A stretch of 64,000 bases of DNA from Pontibacter burrus. Its GTDB lineage: Bacteria > Bacteroidota > Bacteroidia > Cytophagales > Hymenobacteraceae. Position 1 is the first letter of the stretch, and every line of letters begins with the position of its first letter. The stretch is from contig NZ_JAAGWD010000005.1 of the NCBI RefSeq assembly GCF_010686685.1, forward strand, positions 186,001-250,000. The letters are read 5' to 3'. This document shows, one piece after another, positions 1 to 8,214 of the stretch. A program made the translations under genes and the position numbers. Below the pieces are notes generated by a model, which saw only the letters and a list, made by a program, of their open reading frames with translations, was not told the origin of the DNA and did no database searches.

Positions 1-161
1 ATGCAGATGCAAAACAACTATAGCTTTACAATAAACAGGCCTGTTTAGGGGTTAGGCTTAAGTAATGTTTAACACTAAATCAGCTGCGAATTAATTGCGC
101 AGTATTGCACTTTATTTTATGTTTACTCCGGTATAGCATCCGGATCTAAATCAATCTTACC
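1..161. other. Upstream region of first gene
   Basis: No gene is visible. It contains an AACTATAG word near 15 and a short inverted repeat, CTGCG-N9-CGCAG, near 84-102, which could be an operator or chance. The promoter of the first gene probably lies here but no convincing -7 element could be fixed. Confidence 0.3.
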
Positions 162-842
162 ATGAAATCGACCTTTTTATCTCTTGTTTTCGTGATGATG
201 CTCACGGCTGTGCAGGCGCAAACTGCCGCACCACAGCAAACAGCGCCATCCAAAAACACCCTGGCCAACCAGTACAACGCCCTGAAAAACAAGGCAAACT
301 CTTATAATGAAAGCGGCCAGCAGTACAAGGTAGTTAATGTCAGAACGCTCGACTCTTTTTATAAAAGCGTGAACGACAGCCTGCAGGTAATAAGCAAAAA
401 ACTGGCTGATGCCCGCCGTGGTGCCGATCAGGAACTGATAGATGCCCGTGCAAACGTAGCAGCACAGGAAAAGCAGCTGAAAGCCCTTACCGAAGAAACT
501 GCCCGCAAAGAGCAGGAAGTTCAGAAAAGCCAGCACCTGATCAACAACATCTCGTTTTTCGGGATAGACATGCAGAAGCAGTTTTATGTAATCCTGAACT
601 CGGTGATTATAGTTGCCCTGCTGATTGTATTGGCCGTTGTAATGATGCAATACAAGAGCAGCAAGCGCACAGCCGTAGAAAAAGTGAAAGCTTTTGACGA
701 GATAGATAGCGAATTTAACGAATATAAAAAGGCTGCCCGCGAGCGCGAACTGAAACTGAAGCGCGAAATGCAGACCGAAATGAACCGCGCCGAAGAACTG
801 AAACTTGAAGTGGCAGCACTGCAGCGCAAACAGCATGCTTAA
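162..842 (+). CDS. Membrane-anchored coiled-coil protein, function unknown
   Basis: 226 aa. An N-terminal hydrophobic stretch ending in VQAQ looks like a signal peptide. Residues about 35-130 are polar, rich in Lys/Glu/Gln with heptad character (coiled coil). One strong transmembrane segment lies around residues 143-163. The C-terminal ~60 residues are again charged coiled coil. The architecture suggests a single-span envelope protein with coiled coils on both sides of the membrane. Similar Bacteroidota proteins are sometimes labelled tRNA (guanine-N1)-methyltransferase, but nothing here resembles a methyltransferase and I reject that label. It is monocistronic, with a strong terminator right after it. 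Confidence 0.8.
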   Translation: MKSTFLSLVFVMMLTAVQAQTAAPQQTAPSKNTLANQYNALKNKANSYNESGQQYKVVNVRTLDSFYKSVNDSLQVISKKLADARRGADQELIDARANVAAQEKQLKALTEETARKEQEVQKSQHLINNISFFGIDMQKQFYVILNSVIIVALLIVLAVVMMQYKSSKRTAVEKVKAFDEIDSEFNEYKKAARERELKLKREMQTEMNRAEELKLEVAALQRKQHA

Positions 843-865
843 GCCATAGCACAACTATAAAGAGA

Positions 866-896
866 GCCGCCGGAGCAAATTCCGGCGGCTTTTTTG
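866..896 (+). terminator. Rho-independent terminator
   Basis: Nine-base-pair GC-rich stem GCCGCCGGA / TCCGGCGGC with a six-base loop and a T6 tract. It lies 24 bases after the stop codon of the coiled-coil gene. Confidence 0.9.
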
Positions 897-938
897 TTTC
901 CGGCAACTATAGCTCACTTAATCCATCCACCAACTATA

Positions 939-979
939 AACTATAGGTAATCATCCAAAACCTGCCTTAACCTATAGTT
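939..979. repeat. Inverted pair of iterated-palindrome variants
   Basis: AACTATAGGT at 939-948 and its exact reverse complement ACCTATAGTT at 970-979 flank 21 bases. The 843-1135 spacer otherwise holds only the upstream terminator and the yceI promoter. Confidence 0.6.
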
Positions 980-1078
980 GCGCTACTTTATTTCTAAGAT
1001 TTAAACCCTTTCACTGCTGCTTTAGTACAACTATAGAAACTTTTTCAAGCTTTTATATGTATATACATTAAATGTTTG

Positions 1079-1086
1079 TACATTTG
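1079..1086 (+). promoter_or_regulatory. Candidate Bacteroidota -7 element of yceI-like gene
   Basis: TACATTTG matches the Bacteroidota primary sigma -7 consensus TAnnTTTG, 50 bases upstream of the start codon. A matching -33 TTTG at the usual spacing is not seen. Confidence 0.4.
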
Positions 1087-1135
1087 TGTAACGAAATTAA
1101 TTAACTCACTTAATAAAAAACTAAAACAATAAACT

Positions 1136-1669
1136 ATGGCTACTACAAAATGGATTATTGACCCGGCCCACAGCGAAATTCAGTTTAAAGTGAAACACCT
1201 GATGATCACGACTGTAACGGGTTATTTTAAGTCGTTTAACTTGGAAGTGGAAACAGAAGACGAAGACTTTACAAAAGCATCGCGCATCGAGTTTACCGCT
1301 GATATTGATTCTATCAACACAAACAACGACCAGCGCGATACGCACCTGAAGTCTGATGATTTCTTTAATGCCGAGCAGTTTAAGCAGCTGCGCTTTATAG
1401 GCAAGTCTTTTGAAGGTTCCGGCGACAACTATAAACTGCACGGCGATCTTACAATAAGAGACATAACCAAGCCCGTTACGCTTGATGTGGAGTATGGCGG
1501 CATTGTAGTAGACCCTTATGGCCAGACCAAAGCCGGCTTTACGGTAGATGGTAAAGTAAATCGCAAAGAATTTAACCTTACCTGGGATGCTGTAACTGAA
1601 GCTGGTCAGGTTGTAGTTAGCAACGAAATTAAACTGCATTGCGAGATTCAGCTCGTGAAGCAGGCCTAA
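1136..1669 (+). CDS. YceI family protein
   Basis: 177 aa, the usual length of a YceI domain. The opening W-x-I-D-x-x-H-S-x-I-x-F-x-V-K-H and the later KSxDFFNAEQF and D-L-T-I-x-x-x-T-K-P-V pattern are typical. YceI proteins form a lipocalin-like barrel that binds polyisoprenoid or amide lipids. This copy has no signal peptide, so it is probably cytoplasmic, unlike E. coli YceI. It has its own candidate promoter and terminator and is likely monocistronic. The family call is firm; the ligand is unknown. Confidence 0.93.
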   Translation: MATTKWIIDPAHSEIQFKVKHLMITTVTGYFKSFNLEVETEDEDFTKASRIEFTADIDSINTNNDQRDTHLKSDDFFNAEQFKQLRFIGKSFEGSGDNYKLHGDLTIRDITKPVTLDVEYGGIVVDPYGQTKAGFTVDGKVNRKEFNLTWDAVTEAGQVVVSNEIKLHCEIQLVKQA

Positions 1670-1696
1670 AACTTTTTTCCTGTTTACTTAAATGAG

Positions 1697-1732
1697 CCGC
1701 TACGGGTGTTACCTGTAGCGGTTTGTTTTTTT
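1697..1732 (+). terminator. Rho-independent terminator
   Basis: CCGCTAC / GTAGCGG stem, extended by a weaker inner pair, followed by GTTTGTTTTTTT. It closes the yceI-like transcription unit. Confidence 0.8.
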
Positions 1733-1875
1733 ATATCCAGACCAAGATAAAAGCTACCCAGAGATTCACCTGACTTGCTGTAACCAACTTCTTTTGTAGC
1801 GTACCTAACTATAAGACAGCTATAGTTGTGCCGATTAAGTATAAAACTATAGTTTAGCAGGACAACTATAGCAAC

Positions 1876-2622
1876 ATGGCAATCCCTCTCTCCGACCACT
1901 ACTACACGCAACGGGCCCTGTACCAGCTCCGCGACTGGCAAAACCAGATGCAACGCGAGCCTACCTTCTTCAACAGCCTAGCCCGCAAAGCGCAGCACAA
2001 AATAAACAGTTACATCCCCGACAAAATACACAATGCCATTACCACAGCAATAAAGCAAATGACGCGTGGCACCCTGTTCGGGGCCGGCCTGATTACCAAA
2101 GCCCCGGCAGATGCCCAGAACCTGCAGCTACAGGAAAACCTGGTGCAGGCACGCATTGAGTTTTACAAGCGCGCAGCTGCTGCCGAGGGAGGTATAACTG
2201 GAGCCGGCGGCATACTGCTGGGTCTGGCCGATTTTCCGTTGCTGTTCGGGATTAAAATGAAGCTGCTTTTCGAGATCGCTGCCCTGTATGGCTTCGATGC
2301 TTCGGATTACAAAGAGCGCGTGTACCTGCTGCACATCTTTCAGTTGGCTTTTAGCAGCCACGAGCACCGCCGCGATGTGTACCTGCAAATGGTTGACTGG
2401 GAAACCCAAAAACTACACCTCCCCGACGACATAAACCAGTTTAACTGGCGCAGCTTTCAGCAGGAATACCGCGACTACATTGACCTGGCAAAAATGGCAC
2501 AGCTTGTACCCATCATCGGCGCGCCTGTCGGGGCCATCGTAAACTATAGGCTGCTAACCAAACTGGGCCAAACCGCCATGAACGCCTACCGCATGCGCTG
2601 GAAAGAGCTGGACAAACTATAG
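1876..2622 (+). CDS. EcsC family protein
   Basis: 248 aa. The central block GGITGAGGxxLGxADFPxLFxIKxKLLFEIAxLYG and the later LVPIIGAPVGAxVNYRLLxxLG region are characteristic of the EcsC family (named after a Bacillus ABC-transporter operon gene; biochemical role not established). The Gly/Ala-rich stretches suggest membrane association. The gene ends Lys-Leu-stop with CTA TAG inside an exact AACTATAGTT palindrome (2615-2624). A degraded copy of its last ~28 codons and the following ~115 bases occurs at 7947-8143. Confidence 0.85.
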   Translation: MAIPLSDHYYTQRALYQLRDWQNQMQREPTFFNSLARKAQHKINSYIPDKIHNAITTAIKQMTRGTLFGAGLITKAPADAQNLQLQENLVQARIEFYKRAAAAEGGITGAGGILLGLADFPLLFGIKMKLLFEIAALYGFDASDYKERVYLLHIFQLAFSSHEHRRDVYLQMVDWETQKLHLPDDINQFNWRSFQQEYRDYIDLAKMAQLVPIIGAPVGAIVNYRLLTKLGQTAMNAYRMRWKELDKL

Positions 2623-2737
2623 TTTGTGCTATTAAATAATTGCTTTATCTTGTTAAGTAAACTATGGCTATGAGCTTTCGCAACTATAGCTATAGTGCAG
2701 ATAAGTGTATGTTGTCGTATATCCAGTAGTTAGCGGC
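2541..2737 (+). repeat. Parent copy of ~195-bp duplication; attachment-like end
   Basis: This block covers the last codons of ecsC and the adjoining spacer and ends in TAGTTAGCGGC. It recurs at 7947-8143. Shared stretches include TTGCTTTATCTTGTTA, GTGCAGATAAG and TAGTTRGCG. In both places a row of short foreign-looking genes begins directly after the GTTRGCG end, so the block may act as an integration platform (attI-like). That role is inferred from position only. Confidence 0.7.
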
Positions 2738-2801
2738 AACCATTTTTTACAGTACTTAATTTACTCGAATAGAAAAACAAGAATTAGCATTTAACTCCAT
2801 C

Positions 2802-3374
2802 ATGATATTTTTACAAGTAGTATCAAATACCGCACCCTCAGTAAGTAATTGGACAATTTTGGCTGCACTTGCTGCAGTTTTATCTGCCATATCAGCATTT
2901 AGAAGTAGTCGTTTTGCAAAAAGAGCATTAGCCATCTCAGGACAAACCTATCAGGACAGACAAGCAAATTTTACATTGTATTTAATAGACAGTTATAGAT
3001 AGTCCTCAAAGGACGATAAAAGGAGAAAATTTTTATTATTTCATATTACAATCTTAAATAAGTCGGACAGTAAAAGTTCTTTCAAAGCTGACCTTGAAGT
3101 TGAATACATAAGAACAGACCATTCTGTAGCCAGGGCAATTATGGCTCATGATGAATGTTTGCAAAACTTAATCTCTAACAAATCACTCACTATTTTCGCG
3201 AACGATATTAGAATTGATGAAAAGGGTATGCAATCTAAATGGTTAATCTTTGAGCAACCGACGACAGTATTTAAAGAGTTTCGCATAGAAAAATATTCAA
3301 TAAAGATTACAGATACTTATGGAAACACTCAAGCCGTTGATTCTTTTATCCTTAAAGAGCTTGTAAATGTTTAA
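2802..3374 (+). pseudogene. Membrane-anchored hypothetical, interrupted by in-frame TAG
   Basis: An ATG at 2802 opens a frame with a hydrophobic segment (residues ~17-35). It hits TAG at 3000-3002 after DSYR, but the same frame stays open to 3374 and reads as sensible protein (SSKDDKRRKF... to LKELVNV), giving 190 codons plus the stop. A single nonsense change (for example TGG to TAG) in an intact gene is the simplest reading. Sequencing error or readthrough is possible. It is AT-richer than the flanking core genes and lacks the iterated palindrome. Its end overlaps the next gene by 8 bases, so the two were probably one cassette. Family not recognised. Confidence 0.65.
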
Positions 3375-3960
3375 TAAAATAAAACGGGTTGATTATCCAA
3401 TTTTTCAAGTGGTTGCTGACGGAGGAATGTCAGTCCCATTAATTGGGGAAGGACGATTTATTCCGTCTGTTATGATTGACATTGAAGATAATGTTGAAGT
3501 TGCAGAATTACTCAAGTTGCATAATCATACTCCACCAGGCGATACTGAACTACAATGGTCACTTCCTTACACAATGTTTGGTAAGCCAAAATCGGTTTTA
3601 CTAAATATTATTTTTCTAAAACCGATGAAAATGGTGTTTGGTATTGAGTTCTTAATGCCTAATAGACATGTCGTCGTTGATGGTATTATCCACTCACGAG
3701 CCTTTACTTTACAGGTAGGAAAAAGGGGTGACAAAGTATCAACTATATTCAGGGATGAATCCAAGCAGAAAACTCATGGCTGTGTTCTAATTGAAGTTCC
3801 AAATATGGATTTTGATGCTAATTGGAATAAAATACTTTTTGACCTGTTAAAACATAAGTATAAAAAAAATGGAGTTCCAAAAGGTAAAACATCAGCACTT
3901 GCAAAAGAACAAATCAAAAAAATGAGAGAGATATGGAATATACGTAATCCATTAGATTAA
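3367..3960 (+). CDS. Hypothetical protein
   Basis: 197 aa, no signal peptide or membrane segment. It begins within the last 8 bases of the preceding broken gene, so translation was probably coupled. The C-terminal ~45 residues are Lys-rich (HKYKKNGVPKGK...). AT-rich codon use and the attC-like hairpin 36 bases downstream (3996-4063) mark it as cassette-borne. No family recognised; the coupling suggests it works with the upstream membrane protein. Confidence 0.75.
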   Translation: MFNKIKRVDYPIFQVVADGGMSVPLIGEGRFIPSVMIDIEDNVEVAELLKLHNHTPPGDTELQWSLPYTMFGKPKSVLLNIIFLKPMKMVFGIEFLMPNRHVVVDGIIHSRAFTLQVGKRGDKVSTIFRDESKQKTHGCVLIEVPNMDFDANWNKILFDLLKHKYKKNGVPKGKTSALAKEQIKKMREIWNIRNPLD

Positions 3961-3995
3961 TTGAAAATTATAATTCCTTCGAGAGTAATATGGCA

Positions 3996-4063
3996 GCCGC
4001 TAACACTGTATATACAAAACCCTTGCTGCGCTACGGGCTTTGCATATACTAACCGTTGGCGGT
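3996..4063 (+). repeat. attC-like stem-loop A
   Basis: Left end CCGCTAAC (3997-4004) pairs with GTTGGCGG (4055-4062) with one mismatch. GTATATACA pairs with TGCATATAC and AAAACCC with GGGCTTT, leaving a small loop. The result is a long, imperfect hairpin with bulges and AAC/GTT termini, as in integron attC sites. The outer boxes do not match the class 1 RYYYAAC/GTTRRRY consensus, so this is called attC-like only. Confidence 0.6.
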
Positions 4064-4092
4064 AAACTTAAGTAAGAATTCAAGGACATAAC

Positions 4093-4614
4093 ATGCAAAT
4101 ATTTGTTGAAACGGAACGGCTTCTATTAAGAGAGTTACTACCTTCTGATGATAGAGGCATGTTTGAACTTGACTCTGCTTTTGAAGTGCACAGATATCTG
4201 GGAAACAAGCCTATCAAGCGAATTGAAGAATCAAGAAATGCAATTGAGTTTATAAGACAACAGTACCTAGAAAACGGGATAGGGCGTTGGGCTGTTATTG
4301 AAAAAGAAACAAATTGTTTCGTAGGTTGGGCAGGACTGAAGTATGTAAAGGAAACTACCAATTGCCATACTAACTTCTATGATTTAGGCTATAGATTTAT
4401 TAAAAGGTTCTGGGGAAACGGTTATGCAACAGAAGCCGCTGAAGCTTCAATAGACTTCGGCTTTGAGCAACTGAAGTTAAAGGACATTTACGCTATGGTA
4501 GATGTGAATAATGGCGCTTCAAGAAGGGTTTTAGAGAAAGTGGGATTAACATTCATCGAGACGTTCGACTTGAATGGTAACGCCCACAATTGGTTCAGAA
4601 TTTCAAGAGCATAA
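4093..4614 (+). CDS. GNAT family N-acetyltransferase (RimJ/RimL-like)
   Basis: 173 aa, typical single GNAT domain. The N-terminal ETERLLLRELLPSD is the classic RimJ/RimL-type opening (pfam Acetyltransf_3). DLGYRFIKRFWGNGYATEA contains the acetyl-CoA binding loop (Q/R-x-x-G-x-G/A form, here R-F-W-G-N-G-Y-A). Late residues NNGASRRVLEKVGL are the usual alpha4 region. Substrate cannot be told: ribosomal protein N-termini, small molecules or an antibiotic are all possible. It is flanked on both sides by attC-like hairpins (A and B), making it a complete one-gene cassette. Confidence 0.9.
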   Translation: MQIFVETERLLLRELLPSDDRGMFELDSAFEVHRYLGNKPIKRIEESRNAIEFIRQQYLENGIGRWAVIEKETNCFVGWAGLKYVKETTNCHTNFYDLGYRFIKRFWGNGYATEAAEASIDFGFEQLKLKDIYAMVDVNNGASRRVLEKVGLTFIETFDLNGNAHNWFRISRA

Positions 4615-4631
4615 AAATAAGTAGAAAGCCT

Positions 4632-4699
4632 GCCGCTAACCTTGCACAGGCTCCATACTCGGCTTCGCCTCGCTCACAGCCTGTACTAACCGTTGTACG
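4632..4699 (+). repeat. attC-like stem-loop B
   Basis: GCCGCTAAC at the left and CCGTTGTACG at the right. GCACAGGCT (4644-4652) pairs with AGCCTGTAC (4678-4686). The loop carries CGGCTTCGCCTCGCTCA, nearly the same as the loop of site C (CGGCTACGCCTTGCTCA), so the two sites belong to one family. Confidence 0.6.
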
Positions 4700-4732
4700 T
4701 AAAGTTAGTAACAAGCCTAGAAAACGCTAAAA

Positions 4733-5704
4733 ATGGTAACAAGACATAGTTCATTTCCGCTTTGCCTCATGGCATTCCTTGTTTTTGCTTCTGTTGGATT
4801 GGCACAGAACAGAGACACATTAGTTGGAGCAGAGTATGTGAATAAATCGCTTTACAAGGACCGGCAGGTGCTTGAAGATGTTTACGGGAAACCCAACCCG
4901 GGCCTGCAAAAATCGCTTATGCAGGTAAAGGGCAATCTCTACCGGCACACCAACGATACCATTCCATCGCTACACAGCGGCCTTGTATTGATCACGAAGG
5001 CAGGAGCTATTGTGATTGACCCCGCTTTAACACCCGCCGCCATTTGGCTGAATGATGAAATTAAAAAGCGTTTCAAAGTAAAGGTAAAATATGTCATTCT
5101 GACCCATGCGCACTACGACCATGCAGGAGGTTCTCAGATTTTTCAGCAGGACGGGGCAAAGGTCATCATCCAAAAAAACGGGTTAGAACCCATTATTGGC
5201 GAAAAACTTCCCATAGCGGTGCCCGATATTGTGTATGAAAAACAACTGACCATAAAGCTCGGTGGCGAAACGGTGGTCCTTCATCACATTGCACCCAGCC
5301 ATTCCAACAGCATGTCGGTCGTGTCGTTCCCTGCTTACAAAGCCCTTCAGTTGACCGATGTCGGGCAATCCAACACCATGCCCTATAATGATTTTCTGGA
5401 CTTTTATTATGATGGCTGGATAGAAACACTCGACTGGGTTTTAAAACAGGATGTGGATTATATCGACATCGGCCACTATACACCCGCTACATTGGAGACA
5501 ATTAAAAACGAAAGAGACTACATGGTTGACCTTCACCAGCAGGTATTAAATCTGGTACGCCAGGGCCAAGGCTGGGATCAGCTATACCGGAATGTAAAGT
5601 TCTCAGATAAGGTAAAAAGCTGGTACGGCTTCGCTACCATGAGTAAACTGAACATTTTGGGTATGCACAGATGGGTAACCAATCACAGGCGAGGCGTTTG
5701 GTGA
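4733..5704 (+). CDS. Exported metallo-beta-lactamase-fold hydrolase
   Basis: 323 aa with a signal peptide ending SVGLAQ (residues 1-25). Zinc motif HAHYDHAGG: His125, His127, Asp129, His130. Downstream candidate ligands are the His in APSHSNS and the late His in DIGHYTP. The fold call is firm. The family includes beta-lactamases, glyoxalase II and lactonases, and the substrate here is not determined. It directly follows attC-like site B, so it may be a cassette, but no matching hairpin with GTT end is seen downstream. Confidence 0.85.
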   Translation: MVTRHSSFPLCLMAFLVFASVGLAQNRDTLVGAEYVNKSLYKDRQVLEDVYGKPNPGLQKSLMQVKGNLYRHTNDTIPSLHSGLVLITKAGAIVIDPALTPAAIWLNDEIKKRFKVKVKYVILTHAHYDHAGGSQIFQQDGAKVIIQKNGLEPIIGEKLPIAVPDIVYEKQLTIKLGGETVVLHHIAPSHSNSMSVVSFPAYKALQLTDVGQSNTMPYNDFLDFYYDGWIETLDWVLKQDVDYIDIGHYTPATLETIKNERDYMVDLHQQVLNLVRQGQGWDQLYRNVKFSDKVKSWYGFATMSKLNILGMHRWVTNHRRGVW

Positions 5705-5899
5705 TCCTTATATTTTCGTTTGCTAAGGAGCCTTACCGATCAACTCGAACGCACAACAATGCATTGGCAATATGACGGGGCGGCAGATATACAGCCAGCC
5801 GCTCAATGAATACGGCCACATCGCCAATGCTTCAACGCTATCCTATTCCAATTTGAAAATCCACAATTCTCAATAACTGCTTCCTAAAGCCATTAAAAC
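5705..5899. other. Spacer with weak hairpin
   Basis: No gene is supported. GCATTGGC (5761-5768) and GCCAATGC (5823-5830) are exact inverted repeats, with GGCGGC/GCCGCT inside. It could be a decayed cassette end lacking the GTT box, or chance. Confidence 0.3.
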
Positions 5900-6481
5900 A
5901 TGGAAAACGAAATAATAAACTTTATCACTGGTTATATCTCCCTTACTGCAGAGGAAGTAAATATTATCAAGGAACAGAACCTGATAAAGTCTTATAAAAA
6001 GGGAACAGTTTTGTTATCGGAAGGCGAATTTGCCACAGAATGTTACTTCGTATTAAAAGGCTGCATCAGAAGTTATTACCTCATTGACGGGGAAGAAAAA
6101 ACAACCGAATTCTATACCGAAAATCAATCGATCAGGCCGGTAAGTTACATCACAAACCAACCCTCTGAATATTATTTAGCCTGCCTGGAAGATTGTGTCG
6201 TGGCGATTGGATCAACGGAAAGGAATAAAAGACTGATCGAAAAACTGCCAAGGCTCGAATCAATGATCATGCAAATGAACGGTGATTTACTCGTACAGAA
6301 CCAGGTTTCCTTCGACAACTTTAAACACCTGAGTCCTGAAATGCGCTACCTGAAGCTCCTGGAAACAAGAGCCGATTTATTTGACAGGGTGCCTTTATAC
6401 CATTTAGCCACTTACCTGGGCATTACTGCCGTCTCGTTAAGCAGAATGCGAAAGAGAATTTCAAAAAGTAGTACAGACTAA
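5900..6481 (+). CDS. Crp/Fnr family transcriptional regulator
   Basis: 193 aa. The N-terminal cyclic-nucleotide-binding-like beta-roll (residues ~20-120, GTVLLSEGEFATECYFVLKGCIR) lacks the full phosphate-binding cassette of true CRP. The C-terminal winged helix (~150-190, VPLYHLATYLGITAVSLSRMRKRI) is the usual Bacteroidota Crp/Fnr form. No FNR-type cysteine cluster, so not an Fe-S oxygen sensor. The next gene (DUF4386 membrane protein, 90 bases downstream, same strand) is a likely target by position. Confidence 0.9.
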   Translation: MENEIINFITGYISLTAEEVNIIKEQNLIKSYKKGTVLLSEGEFATECYFVLKGCIRSYYLIDGEEKTTEFYTENQSIRPVSYITNQPSEYYLACLEDCVVAIGSTERNKRLIEKLPRLESMIMQMNGDLLVQNQVSFDNFKHLSPEMRYLKLLETRADLFDRVPLYHLATYLGITAVSLSRMRKRISKSSTD

Positions 6482-6571
6482 GCCACTTTTCTACCGTTAT
6501 TATCTTAAGTTAATTTATTCGGAAAAAGCGACCTGTAATATTGCCTTAAAATTAACGCAAGTACATAAGGC

Positions 6572-7282
6572 ATGAAATCATCAGGCACAAAAAAAGACGC
6601 AGTTATTACCGGGGTCTTCTTCATAGTAGCAACTGTGGCTGCTATAGTTGGACTCAGGTTATATGATCCCGTTTTAAACAACGCCAACTACCTGACTCTT
6701 GGCGTTAGCTTTTCAAATCAAATCATTACAGGAGCCATCTCTGAATTAATACTTGCTTGTACGGCAGCAGGAACAGGCGTAATGCTTTACCCCTACCTGA
6801 GAAAGTATAATGAAAGCCTTGGATTGGGTTATCTGAGTTTCAGACTGCTCGAAGTGGTATTTATTCTGGTGGGTATAGTTAGCGTGCTTGCCCTATTATC
6901 GCTTAGCCAAATGTATACCAGCACCCCTGCACCTGACACTGCCACCTATGCAGCTATGGGCGGAGTTTTAAAAGCTATTCATGGCTGGACTTTTATGCTT
7001 GGTCCAAACTTTATGCTCGGCATTAACACGTTCATATACAGTTATGTATTCTTTAAAACGGACCTTGTGCCTCGCAAGCTGGCAGCTATTGGAATGGTCA
7101 GTGCAATTTGTATATTTATAGCAGCCATTTTAGAGTTGTTTGGAGTTATTCCTCAGATATCCGCCTGGGGCGTGTTATTGGCAATGCCGGTCTTCGCTTT
7201 CGAAATGGTATTAGCTTTCTGGCTTATCCGGGTGGGGTTCAATCCTGAAAGCTTACCCAAAAAAGAACAGAAGGTACTATAG
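6572..7282 (+). CDS. DUF4386 domain-containing integral membrane protein
   Basis: 236 aa with about six transmembrane segments. The overall pattern, including an early GLRLYDPVL loop, RLLEVVFILVGI and GPNFMLGINTFIYSYVF, fits the DUF4386 family, whose function is unknown. It follows a Crp/Fnr regulator on the same strand. It ends Val-Leu-stop with CTATAG, one of six genes here whose stop lies in the iterated-palindrome core. It also carries GCTATAGTTGG near 6641, unlike the cassette genes before it. Confidence 0.85.
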   Translation: MKSSGTKKDAVITGVFFIVATVAAIVGLRLYDPVLNNANYLTLGVSFSNQIITGAISELILACTAAGTGVMLYPYLRKYNESLGLGYLSFRLLEVVFILVGIVSVLALLSLSQMYTSTPAPDTATYAAMGGVLKAIHGWTFMLGPNFMLGINTFIYSYVFFKTDLVPRKLAAIGMVSAICIFIAAILELFGVIPQISAWGVLLAMPVFAFEMVLAFWLIRVGFNPESLPKKEQKVL

Positions 7283-7449
7283 CGACCTGAGCGATTAAAA
7301 AGGACAAAAATATTACGGCTCGCGGTAGACTTTAATGGAAAATACTTTACTATAAGTAGGTTAAGTAAGCAGCTCAAACGCCCAACTCAAATTAAGCTTC
7401 AGGCATGCTTTGCTCAATTCCTGTATGAAGCATTTCAGCAAAACAACAG

Positions 7450-7914
7450 ATGAAACAAAATCTATTTGAAGGGCTGTTTCTTGATTCCTTCGATACTTTT
7501 AAGGTCTTTCATAATCTAACTGCGCAGGAAACAGGACGTAATTTGCCTGCTGTTCCTAAAACCATCTGGCAGATCTTGAATCACCTCATTGTTTGGCAGG
7601 AGTTTCAGCTTAATCTGTTACAAAGCCCTGAATGTGAAGTTGAGTTAAACGAGCAAATGACATGGAACGCAGAGGAGTTTTGTGAAAGCCAGGATAGGCT
7701 GAACAAAACTATAGCAAAGTTCTATCACCAGCTTGATTGCATGAAGGAGGAAATTTCAAAGTTCGACCTGACAGACCCCAACTTACAGTGCAAACTCAAG
7801 GTAGTTCAGGACGCGTCTGTTCACTTATCCTTCCATATTGGTGAAATAGTTCTGATGAGGCGCATGACAGGTCATTATCCATTACTGCATCAAATGAAGG
7901 CCTTCCTGAATTAG
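7450..7914 (+). CDS. DinB superfamily protein
   Basis: 154 aa. Fits the DinB/DfsB-like four-helix bundle: TIWQILNHLIVWQ near residue 45 gives the first metal His, and VHLSFHIGEIVLMRR near residue 123-138 gives the others. Family members are metal-dependent thiol transferases or isomerases, or stress proteins of unknown function; the thiol used here is unknown. It contains AACTATAGC at about 7708, so it looks resident and not cassette-borne. Confidence 0.8.
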   Translation: MKQNLFEGLFLDSFDTFKVFHNLTAQETGRNLPAVPKTIWQILNHLIVWQEFQLNLLQSPECEVELNEQMTWNAEEFCESQDRLNKTIAKFYHQLDCMKEEISKFDLTDPNLQCKLKVVQDASVHLSFHIGEIVLMRRMTGHYPLLHQMKAFLN

Positions 7915-7946
7915 GCGACAAACACGCAGCCCCTGCTGTATGTGAT

Positions 7947-8143
7947 AAACTATAGGCTGCAAAACAAGCTGCCCTGAACCGTTATGAACGTCTGCCGCAC
8001 GAGCTGGAAAGAGCTGGACGAACTATAGTTTGTGCTATTGAATAATTGCTTTATCTTGTTAGGTAAACTATAGCAATGGGGTTTAGAAACTACAGCTAAA
8101 GTGCAGATAAGCGTATGTTGTGGTTTATACAATAGTTGGCGTG
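7947..8143 (+). pseudogene. Degraded copy of ecsC 3' end and downstream spacer
   Basis: About 195 bases align with 2541-2737. The coding part has decayed (early stop, small indels), while GAGCTGGAAAGAGCTGGAC and the following AACTATAGTTTGTGCTATT are nearly intact. It ends in TAGTTGGCG, the equivalent of TAGTTAGCG in the parent copy. The second row of short genes begins right after it. Confidence 0.75.
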
Positions 8144-8214
8144 CATTGTATTCATGAATAAACAAAAAGAGATAGAAGAACTGTTTTCAATGTTTCACGA
8201 CTTCGAGATAAAGA

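Noticed and set aside
584..829. Frames antisense to the first gene and to most large genes
   Set aside because: Composition mirrors the codon bias of the sense gene and no domain is seen.
162..842. tRNA methyltransferase label for the first gene
   Set aside because: The label is common for this protein type, but the sequence is a signal peptide, coiled coils and one membrane span, with no SAM-binding motif.
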